20,315 bases of DNA from Paenibacillus sp. oral taxon 786 str. D14 (GTDB lineage Bacteria; Bacillota; Bacilli; Paenibacillales; Paenibacillaceae). The notes beneath the pieces are model-generated. The model was not told where the DNA came from. It was given only the letters and a program-made list of their open reading frames with translations, and made no database searches. The position numbers were made by a program, and so were the translations under genes. Shown here piece after piece: positions 1 to 7,308 of this stretch. Position 1 is the stretch's first letter; each line of letters begins with the position of its first letter. The DNA lies in NCBI RefSeq assembly GCF_000159955.1, contig NZ_GG695976.1, forward strand, positions 43,804 through 64,118, in the 5' to 3' direction.

Positions 1-120
1 TCACTCATCAAGGAAGATTCGTTTCAAGATGTTCGTCTCCATATCCTAACCTTACCAAAAACAGAAATCAGGCGGAAGACCTGCTCCCACCCCAAAATTT
101 ATAAATTCTATAATGTTAAA

Positions 121-151
121 AAAAGCGACCTTTTTAGTCGGAGTCGCTTTT
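121..151 (-). terminator. Rho-independent terminator after the slipin remnant
   Basis: Nine-base inverted repeat (AAAAGCGAC / GTCGCTTTT) with a 13-base loop. Read on the minus strand the stem is followed by a run of seven T. It sits 64 bases downstream of the slipin stop codon and would end its transcript. The plus-strand side has a shorter T tract, so it may also work weakly in that direction. Confidence 0.8.
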
Positions 152-214
152 GAAACTGTATATGGAGGGTCGTTGCGGCTCAACCGAACATCCCCTTGAA
201 GAATCGATTTTCTC

Positions 215-838
215 TTACTGCTCTACTGCCTTTCTTTCACCAATTAGCGAACTTAACCGTTCCAAGAGATCCCCGCCGCCCGTCAAAGAGATCGAACCGA
301 TTTTCTCACAAATCTTCTCGAGGAATTCCAGCTCTTTCAGACGGTACGACGTTTGATTCTCATCCATTAGCTTCGCGGTGTTAAGCAAGCTTCGGGTCGA
401 GGCTGTCCCTTCCCGGCGGGTGATCAGATTCGCTTGCGCTTTTTTCTCCGCCAACAGGACGGTGTTTAGAATCTCTTTCATTTCTCCTGGTAAAATCACA
501 TCCTTTACCCCCGCACTCAGGAACTGAACGCCGAACTCTTCCCCCTTCTCGCGCAGCCGAGACAGGACGAATGTTGCCACATCCTCTTTCCGTTTCAAGA
601 GATCATCTAATCTAAGCGTCCCTACATATTCTCTCAGCATGAGCTGGAGCTGGATGTAGATTTGCTCGTCAAACGACTTTATCTCCAAGCTACGTAAAGG
701 GTTCACAATTCGATATTGGCAAACGAAGTTTAAACGCAGTGTGACCTTGTCTTCCGTCATGAGTTCTTGGCCAAGGAGATCCATTTGCTGCTGTCTCCTA
801 TCAATCGGCTTCACCATGACCGATACGGATCCACTCAT
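215..838 (-). pseudogene. Slipin/SPFH (band 7) protein, 5'-truncated remnant
   Basis: The frame encodes about 207 residues matching the C-terminal half of Firmicutes slipin-family (SPFH/band 7) membrane-scaffold proteins. Visible landmarks are MVKPIDRRQQQMDL near the start, LTLRLNFVCQYR-type SPFH core, the run AEKKAQANLITRREGTAST, and a C-terminal segment typical of these proteins (LEFLEKICEKIGSI). Family members of this type are about 370 residues with an N-terminal membrane segment; here the first part is missing and no membrane anchor remains. The frame stays open a few codons upstream of 838, but those codons do not look like slipin and run into the opposite-strand WYL remnant. I see no Shine-Dalgarno before the nominal ATG. 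Most likely a non-functional fragment; a short expressed SPFH domain cannot be excluded. Confidence 0.75.
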
Positions 839-839
839 A

Positions 840-1121
840 GATACAGGCCAAACTGTAAGAGTACGTGCCCGATTTTATAACCCGGAGGGTTCAGTACCGA
901 ATTTCGTGAAAGAACGGGTCCTGCTGCAAGGCCAGTGGGGACAAATCGTGTTTGAAGATGAGAATTCCTTTATTTACGAAATTACGGTAAACGGAACAAC
1001 CGAAATCAAACCGTGGCTGCGAAGCTTCGGGTCCAGCTGTGAGGTCATAGAACCTGCTTCGCTTCGCCGTGAAATGATTGCCGAATGGAAGGAGATCCTG
1101 TCTTACTATGAATCTGTTTGA
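840..1121 (+). pseudogene. WYL-domain transcriptional regulator, C-terminal fragment (WCX domain)
   Basis: About 93 codons are recognisable as the C-terminal WCX region of a WYL-family regulator. They start near VRVRARFYNPEG, continue through DENSFIYEITVNGTTEI and WLRSFGSSCEVIEP, and end in a helical tail EWKEILSYYESV. This pattern (a beta-rich stretch, then W-L-x-S-F-G-x-x-x-E-V-x-x-P) is typical of the family. The N-terminal helix-turn-helix and the WYL core are missing. The frame upstream of about 840 lies over the slipin remnant and does not resemble a WYL protein. Its last 14 bases overlap the ATG of the next WYL gene, so the two were once a translationally coupled pair. With no DNA-binding domain and no evident start signal, it is almost certainly dead. 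Confidence 0.75.
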
Positions 1122-1925
1122 GAAAATCTTTAACCACCAGATCATTTCCCGGCTGGAGGACTCAGGAACGTTCACGGTAACTTCTCATGAACGGGCATGG
1201 CTGAAGACGATGCTCAATCACCCCGCGGCAACGGATGCCTTCACTGCGGCTACATTAACCAAGCTGCGATCCGTTCTAGAGCCGGATCCCGTGATGGATA
1301 TTGACGATCATTTGATTGAAAAAGCCCGCGCCAAGGAAAAACAGGTCTACCACCCCCTCCTGCGGCTGCTACGCCGACTCATCATGAATCAATCGGGCTT
1401 CCGGATCACTTACGAAGTCAAGGGTGAACGCGTGTACACCGACTATTCGGGGTTCCCTTATAAACTGGAATATTCCATGGTCAAGAGAGAATGGTATCTG
1501 ATCTGGTATAACATCAGGCATCAATCTGTGATGAGCACCCGGCTGAAGAAGATCCACGCTGTTACGCAAGAACCTATCGAGCCGGCAGAAGTGGAGATGA
1601 TCCGGAAGAAGATCGAGGAAACACTGGATAACCGCAGGACTGAAGCCGTCATTGAAATTACCCTAACTACAACGAAGAATTGTCCCGCATCCTTTATGCT
1701 TTCTCTAGCTTTGAGAAAAAAGTAGAGTACGATGAATTGCACGACACCTACCGAATCAAGGTTAGCTTGCCTAGTGATGAGTTGGAGTATTTGCTTTCAA
1801 AGCTTCGTTTTCTAGGAAAGCCAGTTCGGGTCATCGAGGGAAATAGATATGAGTCACACCCTATCCCAATGGTTCAGCTATATATTAAACCGGGACTTTG
1901 CCGAAAGTACCCAACCTTCGTCTAA
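1108..1925 (+). pseudogene. Second WYL-domain protein, frameshifted
   Basis: Starts at ATG 1108 inside the end of the preceding WYL fragment, with AGGAG at 1090-1094. The first frame gives MNLFEKIFNHQIISRLEDSG and then the WYL core GFPYKLEYSMVKREWYLIWY, followed by RLKKI. At about 1657-1662 the homologous reading moves to another frame: frame one ends in a meaningless tail with stop at 1723-1725, while the second frame continues as PNYNEELSRILYAFSSFEKK, then TYRIKVSLP and LLSKLRFLGKPVRVIEG. One base lost or two gained restores a continuous protein. After VRVIEG the sequence no longer looks like the family, which usually ends in a short helical tail, so the 3' end has also been replaced. The family is thought to sense ligands or nucleic acids through WYL. 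A sequencing error could explain the frameshift but not the altered end. Confidence 0.7.
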
Positions 1926-2527
1926 ATCCAGCCTCGCTCCTTCGCCCGCTCAGTGGCCTGCTGCCGAGTCTCCACTCCGAGCTTCTGAATCGCCAGGGAC
2001 AAGTAGTTTCGGACCGTTCCCTCCGTCAAAAACAACGTTTCCGCAATCTCCCGGGTTGAACGTCCCGCGTGCGATAACCGCAGCACCTCGGTCTCCCGCT
2101 CGGTCAGCGGATTGTCCTCTTTCAGAAACAGTACCTCCGCCAGGTCCTTGCTGATCACGCGTTCTCCGGCCATGACTCTCCGGATGGCATCGATCAGAAA
2201 CTCGATCGGTTCATCTTTTAACAGATACCCCTCTAACTTGAGATCCATCGCTTTCTGTAAATACCCCGGACGGGCAAAGGTGGTCACGATTATCACTTTC
2301 CCCGGATTTCCGGACCGTTTAAGCCGCTCGGCAACCTCCAACCCCGTCAGCACCGGAATTTCAATATCCAGCAAGCACACGTCAGGCTCCAGGCGCACAA
2401 TCGCCTCCCATGCGGCTTCTCCGTCCTCCGCTTCGGCGACAACCTCCATATCCTCTTCAAAAGACAACAGCGATTTAAAAGCCCCGCGCAGCATTTGTTG
2501 ATCCTCGGCAATGACAATTCGGATCAT
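1922..2527 (-). CDS. DesR-like NarL/LuxR-family response regulator
   Basis: Response regulator of 201 residues. The receiver domain (about 1-120) has the acidic pair E8/D9, phosphoacceptor D54 in CLLDIEIP, T82/T83 and K104 in YLLKDEP. A LuxR-type helix-turn-helix (about 139-199) contains NPLTERETEVLRL and EGTVRNYLSLAIQKLGV. The opening IAEDQQMLRGA, the TTFARPGYLQ segment and the ending AKERGWI closely resemble Bacillus subtilis DesR, the regulator paired with the thermosensor DesK. It lies six bases after the histidine kinase gene and should be phosphorylated by it. No fatty-acid desaturase gene is nearby, so its target may differ from that of DesR; the DUF418 gene in the same operon is the obvious candidate. 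Its stop codon overlaps the end of the WYL pseudogene by four bases, tail to tail. Confidence 0.9.
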   Translation of the reverse strand: MIRIVIAEDQQMLRGAFKSLLSFEEDMEVVAEAEDGEAAWEAIVRLEPDVCLLDIEIPVLTGLEVAERLKRSGNPGKVIIVTTFARPGYLQKAMDLKLEGYLLKDEPIEFLIDAIRRVMAGERVISKDLAEVLFLKEDNPLTERETEVLRLSHAGRSTREIAETLFLTEGTVRNYLSLAIQKLGVETRQQATERAKERGWI

Positions 2528-2533
2528 CCGTCT

Positions 2534-3643
2534 TCACCCCCTATTTCCCATGAGCGGTACAATAAACGTAATGGATATCCCTTGCTCCGGGCGCTGCTTC
2601 ATTTCAACTTCACCTTGCAGCATCGCCATGCGCTCCTGGAATGACTGCACGCCGTTACCTTTTCCCGGCTCCAGCTGACCATTCCCGTTATCGCTCACTT
2701 CAAGATAAAGTCGCTGATCCCGCTCGTATCGGGTGATCATGCATTCGCTAGCCCCGCTATGCTTGATGATGTTCGTGACCGCCTCTCGGACGGATAACGC
2801 TAGCATCGTTTCCGCCACCGGGGATAGAGGGGTTAACGGCGTCTCATTTGAAACAAGCAACCGAATCCCCACCTTTTGCAAAAGATCCCCCGCCAGCTCG
2901 ATCTCCTTCTCCAGCGGAACATACTTCATTCCGGTCACCAGCTCCCGCACCTGCTTTAAAGCGTGTCTGGAGGTGTTCACGATATCTCGCAGCTCCTCCT
3001 TGGCTTGATCAGGGTGTTGATCCACTAACCGGATGGTCAGCTCGCTTTTCATCTTAATCATCGTCAAGGTTTGCCCCAACGTGTCATGAAGATCCCGGGC
3101 GATCCGGTTTCGCTCCTCCTCTTGAATATATCGTTCCAGCTGAGCATTCGCGAGATTGAGCTTCTCCTTCAGCGCCTTATTTCCCTCTCGAACCTGAAGG
3201 ATGGGAGGGACCGCCAGTTGAATAATCATCACCGGAAAATAAACCGTCCGAAAGACTCCCGCCGGCTCCCCTTCATGGATCCAACCGGCCAGAATGAACA
3301 TCGCGGCAATGCCGACCATACCAATGCCGATGACCCGCTTGCGATCCGCCCTTCCCAAAAAATCCGCAAACACGAAGCCATACAGCAAAGCCCCCATCCC
3401 TTCATAGATGCTCAGCGCGAGAATCAACAGGAAGCCAACGCAGCTGCCCAGGAGCATCAGCCACCGACGTTGCCATAGGCAAATATAGTATGAGGCTAGG
3501 AACAGGAGAAGAAACCCTATTTTGACGAGGATCGGATAGGGAACGTCCAGCACCAGCACCCGGTAGATTAGAAATACAATGATAATAACGTCCAGCAGTA
3601 AAAACTTCTCGATTTGGTCCGCAGGATACAGCTTCCGTAACAA
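2534..3643 (-). CDS. DesK-like membrane histidine kinase
   Basis: A 369-residue sensor kinase of the HPK7/DesK type. Five or six hydrophobic segments fill residues 12-150, then a coiled linker (KLNLANAQLERYIQEEERNR), the phosphoacceptor helix RIARDLHDTLGQ with His186, and a short HATPase domain with N291 in EAVTNIIKHS, D318-N-G in EVSDNGNG, and GNGVQSFQERM. In B. subtilis DesK the membrane segments sense bilayer thickness and fluidity, and the protein acts as kinase or phosphatase on DesR. The start is TTG at 3643, chosen because AGGTGAGG lies seven bases upstream; the nearby ATG is in another frame. It sits between the DUF418 gene (27-base gap) and the response regulator (6-base gap). The input signal here is unknown, but membrane state is the reasonable inference. 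Confidence 0.9.
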   Translation of the reverse strand: MLRKLYPADQIEKFLLLDVIIIVFLIYRVLVLDVPYPILVKIGFLLLFLASYYICLWQRRWLMLLGSCVGFLLILALSIYEGMGALLYGFVFADFLGRADRKRVIGIGMVGIAAMFILAGWIHEGEPAGVFRTVYFPVMIIQLAVPPILQVREGNKALKEKLNLANAQLERYIQEEERNRIARDLHDTLGQTLTMIKMKSELTIRLVDQHPDQAKEELRDIVNTSRHALKQVRELVTGMKYVPLEKEIELAGDLLQKVGIRLLVSNETPLTPLSPVAETMLALSVREAVTNIIKHSGASECMITRYERDQRLYLEVSDNGNGQLEPGKGNGVQSFQERMAMLQGEVEMKQRPEQGISITFIVPLMGNRG

Positions 3644-3670
3644 TGGGCATCCTCACCTTATGCTTGATCC

Positions 3671-4825
3671 TCAAGCGGCCAGCTTGCCCGCGAGGTTCGT
3701 CATCCACCTTCTCGTCGCTTCCAGCGGCCCGAATCGGAACCGCTTGGACCACAGCGAGGCAAATACGATTTGGAAACTGGAGATGGCCAGCCAGATGAGA
3801 ACCGTGGTAAATGCGTCCACCTTGCCTCCCAGGCCAAGACCCCATCCATAAAAAATAAGGGAAGCGGTGATATTTTGCAAGACATAGCAGCTCAGGGACA
3901 TTCGCCCCACCTGCTCCAGCCGATTCCACAGCCACAGCCCTTCGTATCGTTCAAACAGCTTCGCGATGAGTGCAAGATACCCCAGCGAGAGGATCGGTGC
4001 AAATAAGTACCGTACAGGGAAATCCAGATACCCGCCCGGGATAAAAATCAGCAAATTCAGCGGAACCCCGATCGCCAAGCCCAGCTTCAACAGCCTTCCT
4101 CGGTGCCGCCGCCCCTGCTCATCGGGGGCAAACACCCCGGACCGCATCATCCGAATGCCCAGCAAGAACAGAAACAAATTCATGGGAATTACGAACACGG
4201 CTTCCAAACGGAGCGCCACGAAATTCGCCAGGCGATCCTGTACCTGTTGAACCCAGCTGCCGCCGCCATATAACGCTGTCGTCGCACGCATATCTCCCAT
4301 GGAGATATGCGCCCCGGAGAGTCCGAGATAGATCCCGAAGCCCAGGATCAGCAGCATGATTCCTCCATGCCCCCCGCCAAAGATCCACATCGCCCGCCGA
4401 ATCGCCCGATCCCCGCCTTTGACGATAAAAGCGGCAATGATCGCCGTGATCCCGTAGCTCATCAGAATGTCATACTCCATCACCAGTGTAAAATGCAGCA
4501 ACCCTTCCGCCATCAGGATAAACGACGTCCAAAGGTACATTCCCGGCCAGGGGTTCCCCCGCTTCAAGGCCTGGCGATACTTCATCTCCAGCCCAACGCC
4601 AAACATGATCGTCAGCAAGCCCAGCAGCTTGCCGTTGACCAAGAACAACACGAAGACTCGCACGAAGTCCTGAAGCGACGACCACCACGCCGCATGATAA
4701 AAAGTAAAGACATAATTAACGTCTCCCAAATGCGCGAAAATCCAGATATTCGTCCCCAGCGTCCCCAACACCGCGAACCCTCTCAGAATATCGAGCAAGC
4801 GTATTCTCCCGCCGTGATTCTCCAT
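3671..4825 (-). CDS. DUF418 (YeiB-type) multi-pass membrane protein
   Basis: A 384-residue protein with roughly ten hydrophobic segments and the features of the YeiB/DUF418 family. The N-terminus RLLDILRGFAVLGTLGTNIW is the conserved opening of this family. The C-terminal DUF418 block contains GRMSLSCYVLQNITASLIFY and ends with RFRFGPLEATRRWMT, the usual G-P-L-E-x-x-x-R-x-x-T signature. Its function is not established; relatives are often annotated as predicted membrane acyltransferase-like or transport proteins. The ATG at 4825 follows a purine-rich AAAGGACGGGAAAGGG. It is first in an operon with the DesK/DesR-like pair, which suggests that the pair controls it in response to membrane state. 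A palindrome about 90 bases upstream (4914-4934) may be the control site. Confidence 0.88.
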   Translation of the reverse strand: MENHGGRIRLLDILRGFAVLGTLGTNIWIFAHLGDVNYVFTFYHAAWWSSLQDFVRVFVLFLVNGKLLGLLTIMFGVGLEMKYRQALKRGNPWPGMYLWTSFILMAEGLLHFTLVMEYDILMSYGITAIIAAFIVKGGDRAIRRAMWIFGGGHGGIMLLILGFGIYLGLSGAHISMGDMRATTALYGGGSWVQQVQDRLANFVALRLEAVFVIPMNLFLFLLGIRMMRSGVFAPDEQGRRHRGRLLKLGLAIGVPLNLLIFIPGGYLDFPVRYLFAPILSLGYLALIAKLFERYEGLWLWNRLEQVGRMSLSCYVLQNITASLIFYGWGLGLGGKVDAFTTVLIWLAISSFQIVFASLWSKRFRFGPLEATRRWMTNLAGKLAA

Positions 4826-4913
4826 CCCTTTCCCGTCCTTTCGTTTCTCTTGGTAGCTTCATTCTACCTTTGAACACCGGGGCGGCGGAATTCACAGTTG
4901 TCAGGAGATTGGG

Positions 4914-4934
4914 ATGACAGTGTCATGTGATCAC
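4914..4934. promoter_or_regulatory. Candidate operator upstream of the DUF418-desK-desR operon
   Basis: A perfect palindrome ATGACA-G-TGTCAT (4914-4926) is followed directly by a second one, GTGATCAC (4927-4934). It lies 89-109 bases before the DUF418 start codon. A weak -10 candidate (TAGAAT on the minus strand, 4866-4861) has no good -35, as expected of an activator-dependent promoter, and would put the palindrome about 60-80 bases before transcription start. Alternatively TATAAA on the minus strand (4941-4936) could be the -10, which would put the palindrome on the start site. NarL-type regulators bind such inverted repeats, so the adjacent DesR-like regulator is the likely binder. Confidence 0.4.
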
Positions 4935-4976
4935 TTTTATAGGGCTCAAGGCTGCAGATCAGCCTCGTCCAATGTA

Positions 4977-5004
4977 CTTGATTCTCCGTTGAATCTGAAT
5001 CAAG
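4977..5004. repeat. Perfect 8-bp inverted repeat without a T tract
   Basis: CTTGATTC and GAATCAAG are separated by 12 bases, just beyond the 3' end of the AraC-type pseudogene. There is no run of T on either side, so it is a poor intrinsic terminator. It could be a remnant terminator of that gene or part of the control region of the DUF418 operon. Confidence 0.4.
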
Positions 5005-5022
5005 CCTTCTGATAATACAATT

Positions 5023-5381
5023 TCACTTTACGGTAGGCCAGATTTCATTCTTGGAATTCGGACTATAGAGATCTTGACTGATATAAGCCTCAATAGTCGG
5101 GAGTTCAGCAGGCACATACCCATTTGAAGGCAGCCATTCCGAATAAATTTGTCTGTAGGTATTTACAAATGCGGTTGGGACAGGTCCCTGGATTGTAGTT
5201 TTCCGATCCCTTTTCGGGCTTCACTCGGAGTAACACCATGCTGTCTGTGCTGATTAATTCTTGTGCCGCCAGCGTTAACCGACGCCGCCGAATATAATCA
5301 CCAACCGTGATATCGGTCAGGATCAAGAACGTGAGCTTCCATATAATCAATCGCCTTCTGCAATGATTCAATCAATGCCAA
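5023..5381 (-). pseudogene. Degraded AraC-type regulator with GyrI-like effector domain
   Basis: Pieces of one regulator appear in order on the minus strand but in different frames. First comes SLQKAIDYMEAHVLDPDRYH (about 5381-5304), the usual first helix region of an AraC helix-turn-helix. Then DYIRRRRLTLAAQELISTDS (about 5310-5240), the middle of the AraC domain. Then HGVTPSEARK (from 5240), its end. Last comes GPVPTAFVNTYRQIYSEWLP through IEAYISQDLY and NEIWPTVK with stop at 5023-5025, the C-terminus of a GyrI-like effector-binding domain. An intact AraC-GyrI protein is about 290 residues; here internal parts of both domains are missing and at least three frame breaks exist. The gene is dead. 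It stands upstream of the DUF418 operon and downstream of the iron importer, all on the same strand. Confidence 0.75.
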
Positions 5382-5412
5382 TTTAGCTCAATCAAAGGGC
5401 TCTCCTTGGTTC

Positions 5413-5490
5413 AAAAGACACCAAAAAGGCGAGCCCAGGACAACCTGAAACTCGCCTCGTACAGCTTTATGCTCTTAACTGATCTCCCGC
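5413..5490. repeat. Dispersed terminator-containing repeat, copy A
   Basis: This copy shares a run of similar sequence with 18203-18272: AAAAAGGCGAGC(C/T)CAGG, then CTCGCCT, then TACAG(C/T)TTTAT, TCTTA, GATC and a C-G-C. The match extends past the hairpin, so it is more than two unrelated terminators looking alike. Both copies lie in intergenic DNA at the end of minus-strand genes. Confidence 0.5.
5423..5457 (-). terminator. Rho-independent terminator of the siderophore importer operon
   Basis: On the minus strand AGGCGAG and CTCGCCT form a seven-base outer stem, with an inner stem CAGG/CCTG, followed by a run of five T (including the last stem base). It begins 38 bases after the ATPase stop codon. 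Confidence 0.85.
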
Positions 5491-5494
5491 TCAC

Positions 5495-6247
5495 CTAATA
5501 AACTGCGATCGGACCATAAGGTCCTTCGATAATTTCAATTTTCGTTTCGAAAATGTCCGACAAAATTTCAGGCTTCATAATCTCTTGAACCGTTCCGAAT
5601 GCGGCAATTTGTCCATTCTTCATCGCGCAGATGCGATCGGAATACTTGGCGGCGAAGTTGATGTCATGCATGACGGTAAGAATGGTTCGGCCAAACTCAT
5701 TCGCGGCGATCTTCAGATGCTCCATCATCTGTACCGAACGGGCAATGTCCAAGTTGTTGAGCGGTTCATCTAACAGCACGTACTCGGTTTCCTGGCAGAG
5801 CACCATGGCTACATAGGCTCTTTGTCTCTGCCCGCCTGAAAGCTCATCCAAAAACCGATGCTCGAGGTCCGTCAGTTTAAGAAAATCAATATACTTCGAA
5901 ATGATGACTGCATCTTCCTTGGTTAATCTTCCCTTGGAATAGGGAAATCTACCGAACCCCACGAGCTGTCTGACGGTAAGTCTAGTAACGAAATGATTCT
6001 CTTGGCGCAAGATCGTGAGGATCTTTGCTAGATCATCGGATTTCGATGTTGTCACGTTCATATTGGCGACGGTAACTTGACCCTCATCCATGTTCAGCAA
6101 TCTGCCGATCATGAGAAGCGTCGTCGATTTTCCAGCACCGTTCGGGCCAATTAAGGAGGTTACCCCGGCTTTGGGAATTTCGATGTTTAAGGGCCCGATT
6201 TTGACTTCATCCCCGTACCATTTCCTAGCGTTCTGAATACTTATCAT
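5495..6247 (-). CDS. yclP: YclP-like iron-siderophore ABC transporter ATPase
   Basis: A 250-residue ATPase of the FecE/FepC class. Walker A is GPNGAGKS (34-41), Q-loop glutamine Q82, signature LSGGQ (136-140), Walker B VLLDE (157-161) followed by PLNNLD, and switch His194 in VMHD. The stretch RLTVRQLVGFGRFPYSKGRL and the ending PYGPIAVY match the shape of B. subtilis YclP, the ATPase of the petrobactin importer. It hydrolyses ATP at the cytoplasmic face to drive ferric-siderophore import through the two permeases encoded just upstream. The ATG overlaps the preceding permease stop as ATGA, with GGAAGAGG upstream, indicating coupled translation. It is the last gene of a Fur-controlled operon, followed by a clear terminator. 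Substrate is inferred from similarity; other catecholate siderophores are possible. Confidence 0.92.
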   Translation of the reverse strand: MISIQNARKWYGDEVKIGPLNIEIPKAGVTSLIGPNGAGKSTTLLMIGRLLNMDEGQVTVANMNVTTSKSDDLAKILTILRQENHFVTRLTVRQLVGFGRFPYSKGRLTKEDAVIISKYIDFLKLTDLEHRFLDELSGGQRQRAYVAMVLCQETEYVLLDEPLNNLDIARSVQMMEHLKIAANEFGRTILTVMHDINFAAKYSDRICAMKNGQIAAFGTVQEIMKPEILSDIFETKIEIIEGPYGPIAVY

Positions 6248-7308
6248 AGCGACCTCTTCCTTAAGATTACAATCAGAAACGTAAGTCCACCAAATAACTC
6301 AATAATGACACCTACGACGGTTTGTGCATGAAAGACGTGATACAACAAGAAATAAGCAGACGTTAAAATACAAAAACCGATGGCAAAAGCCATTGGAAAG
6401 ACGTATCTGTGATCATACGTTGGTGCGGCTTGGTAGCTCAGCATCGCCACTAAAAAACCAAAAAAGGTCAGCGGACCAAGCAATGAAGTAGAAATAGCCA
6501 TTAAGACAGCGACTAAGACAAGCGTAAAGATGATGCCCGCCTGATAATTCAAGCCGAAGGTCGTTGCCACATCTTTTCCTAGCGCCAGGACATTTAACTT
6601 TCTAGAAAAGAAGAATAGACCTAAGGCAGTAAGGATAACAAGCGGAATCACGATAGGAAAATATTCAGAATCCGCATTATTGACCGAGCCAATAAGCCTG
6701 GACTGCAGCAGGTCAAACTCCGATGGGGCAAGCATTCGTCTCATAAAGCCCGAAACGGAATTCAGGCCTGCTCCAATAATGATGCCGATGAGAAGCATCA
6801 GCTGCAAATTGCCATACTTCCCGGACAGCAGCCATCCATACAAGGTTAAGCTCAACAGAACCATCAGCGAAACCTGAAGGAAGAAGGCGCCCTGCCCCGT
6901 GAAGCTGACGAGCGCACCCGCTCCGAAGAAGAACAACGTACCGGTCTGGATCGCTGAATAAAGGGATTCGTAACCCAGCAGAGAAGGGGTAATCATCCGG
7001 TTATTCGTTACAGACTGAAACGCGACGGTTGAGAAGCTGTGACATAATGCAGCAATGAACATAGCGACAATGGCCACGAGCCGTCTCTTTACAACAGGAA
7101 CGAAAGAGGGAGAGTCCACCGGTACTGGATTGTTATAAAGCAACAACCCAAGTGCAGCAAGCAAACCCACACCAATGAACAACACTAATAAAATCCAGTA
7201 GCGTTTCGCTTCTTTCTTGGTTCGAAAAGCGCTGGCAGATCTAGCACGAGGGCTGGCGTTTAATTCGCTGTTTGTGCTGAGTTGAGAATCCACTGTTAAT
7301 GTCTTCAT
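6244..7308 (-). CDS. yclO: YclO-like FecCD-family siderophore permease
   Basis: Integral membrane permease of the FecCD/BtuC family (354 residues from the chosen start) with about nine or ten hydrophobic segments after a charged cytoplasmic N-terminus of some 40 residues. Characteristic blocks are FQSVTNNRMITPSLLGYESL, LLLIGIIIGAGLNSVSGF, the coupling region NVLALGKDVATTFGLNYQ, and LLGPLTFFGFLVAMLSY. The SFSTVAFQSVTNNRMITP part recalls B. subtilis YclO closely. With the neighbouring permease it should form a heterodimeric channel for a ferric siderophore. A GTG at 7311 is one codon longer, but ATG at 7308 has better spacing from AGGAGG (five bases) and gives a TGATG overlap with the previous stop. 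The N-terminus is longer than that of YclO. Confidence 0.9.
   Translation of the reverse strand: MKTLTVDSQLSTNSELNASPRARSASAFRTKKEAKRYWILLVLFIGVGLLAALGLLLYNNPVPVDSPSFVPVVKRRLVAIVAMFIAALCHSFSTVAFQSVTNNRMITPSLLGYESLYSAIQTGTLFFFGAGALVSFTGQGAFFLQVSLMVLLSLTLYGWLLSGKYGNLQLMLLIGIIIGAGLNSVSGFMRRMLAPSEFDLLQSRLIGSVNNADSEYFPIVIPLVILTALGLFFFSRKLNVLALGKDVATTFGLNYQAGIIFTLVLVAVLMAISTSLLGPLTFFGFLVAMLSYQAAPTYDHRYVFPMAFAIGFCILTSAYFLLYHVFHAQTVVGVIIELFGGLTFLIVILRKRSL

Noticed and set aside
1655..1682. Programmed ribosomal frameshift in the second WYL gene
   Set aside because: No slippery heptamer or downstream structure is evident, and the gene has a second defect at its 3' end, so plain decay is simpler.
4307..4873. 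Plus-strand open frame opposite the DUF418 gene
   Set aside because: Pro/Gln/His-rich translation typical of the reverse complement of a membrane-protein gene; the DUF418 frame has conserved N- and C-terminal signatures.
5105..5371. Single 88-codon minus-strand gene
   Set aside because: This frame crosses the AraC-GyrI remnant and only part of it matches the family; it is a by-product of the frame breaks, not a gene.
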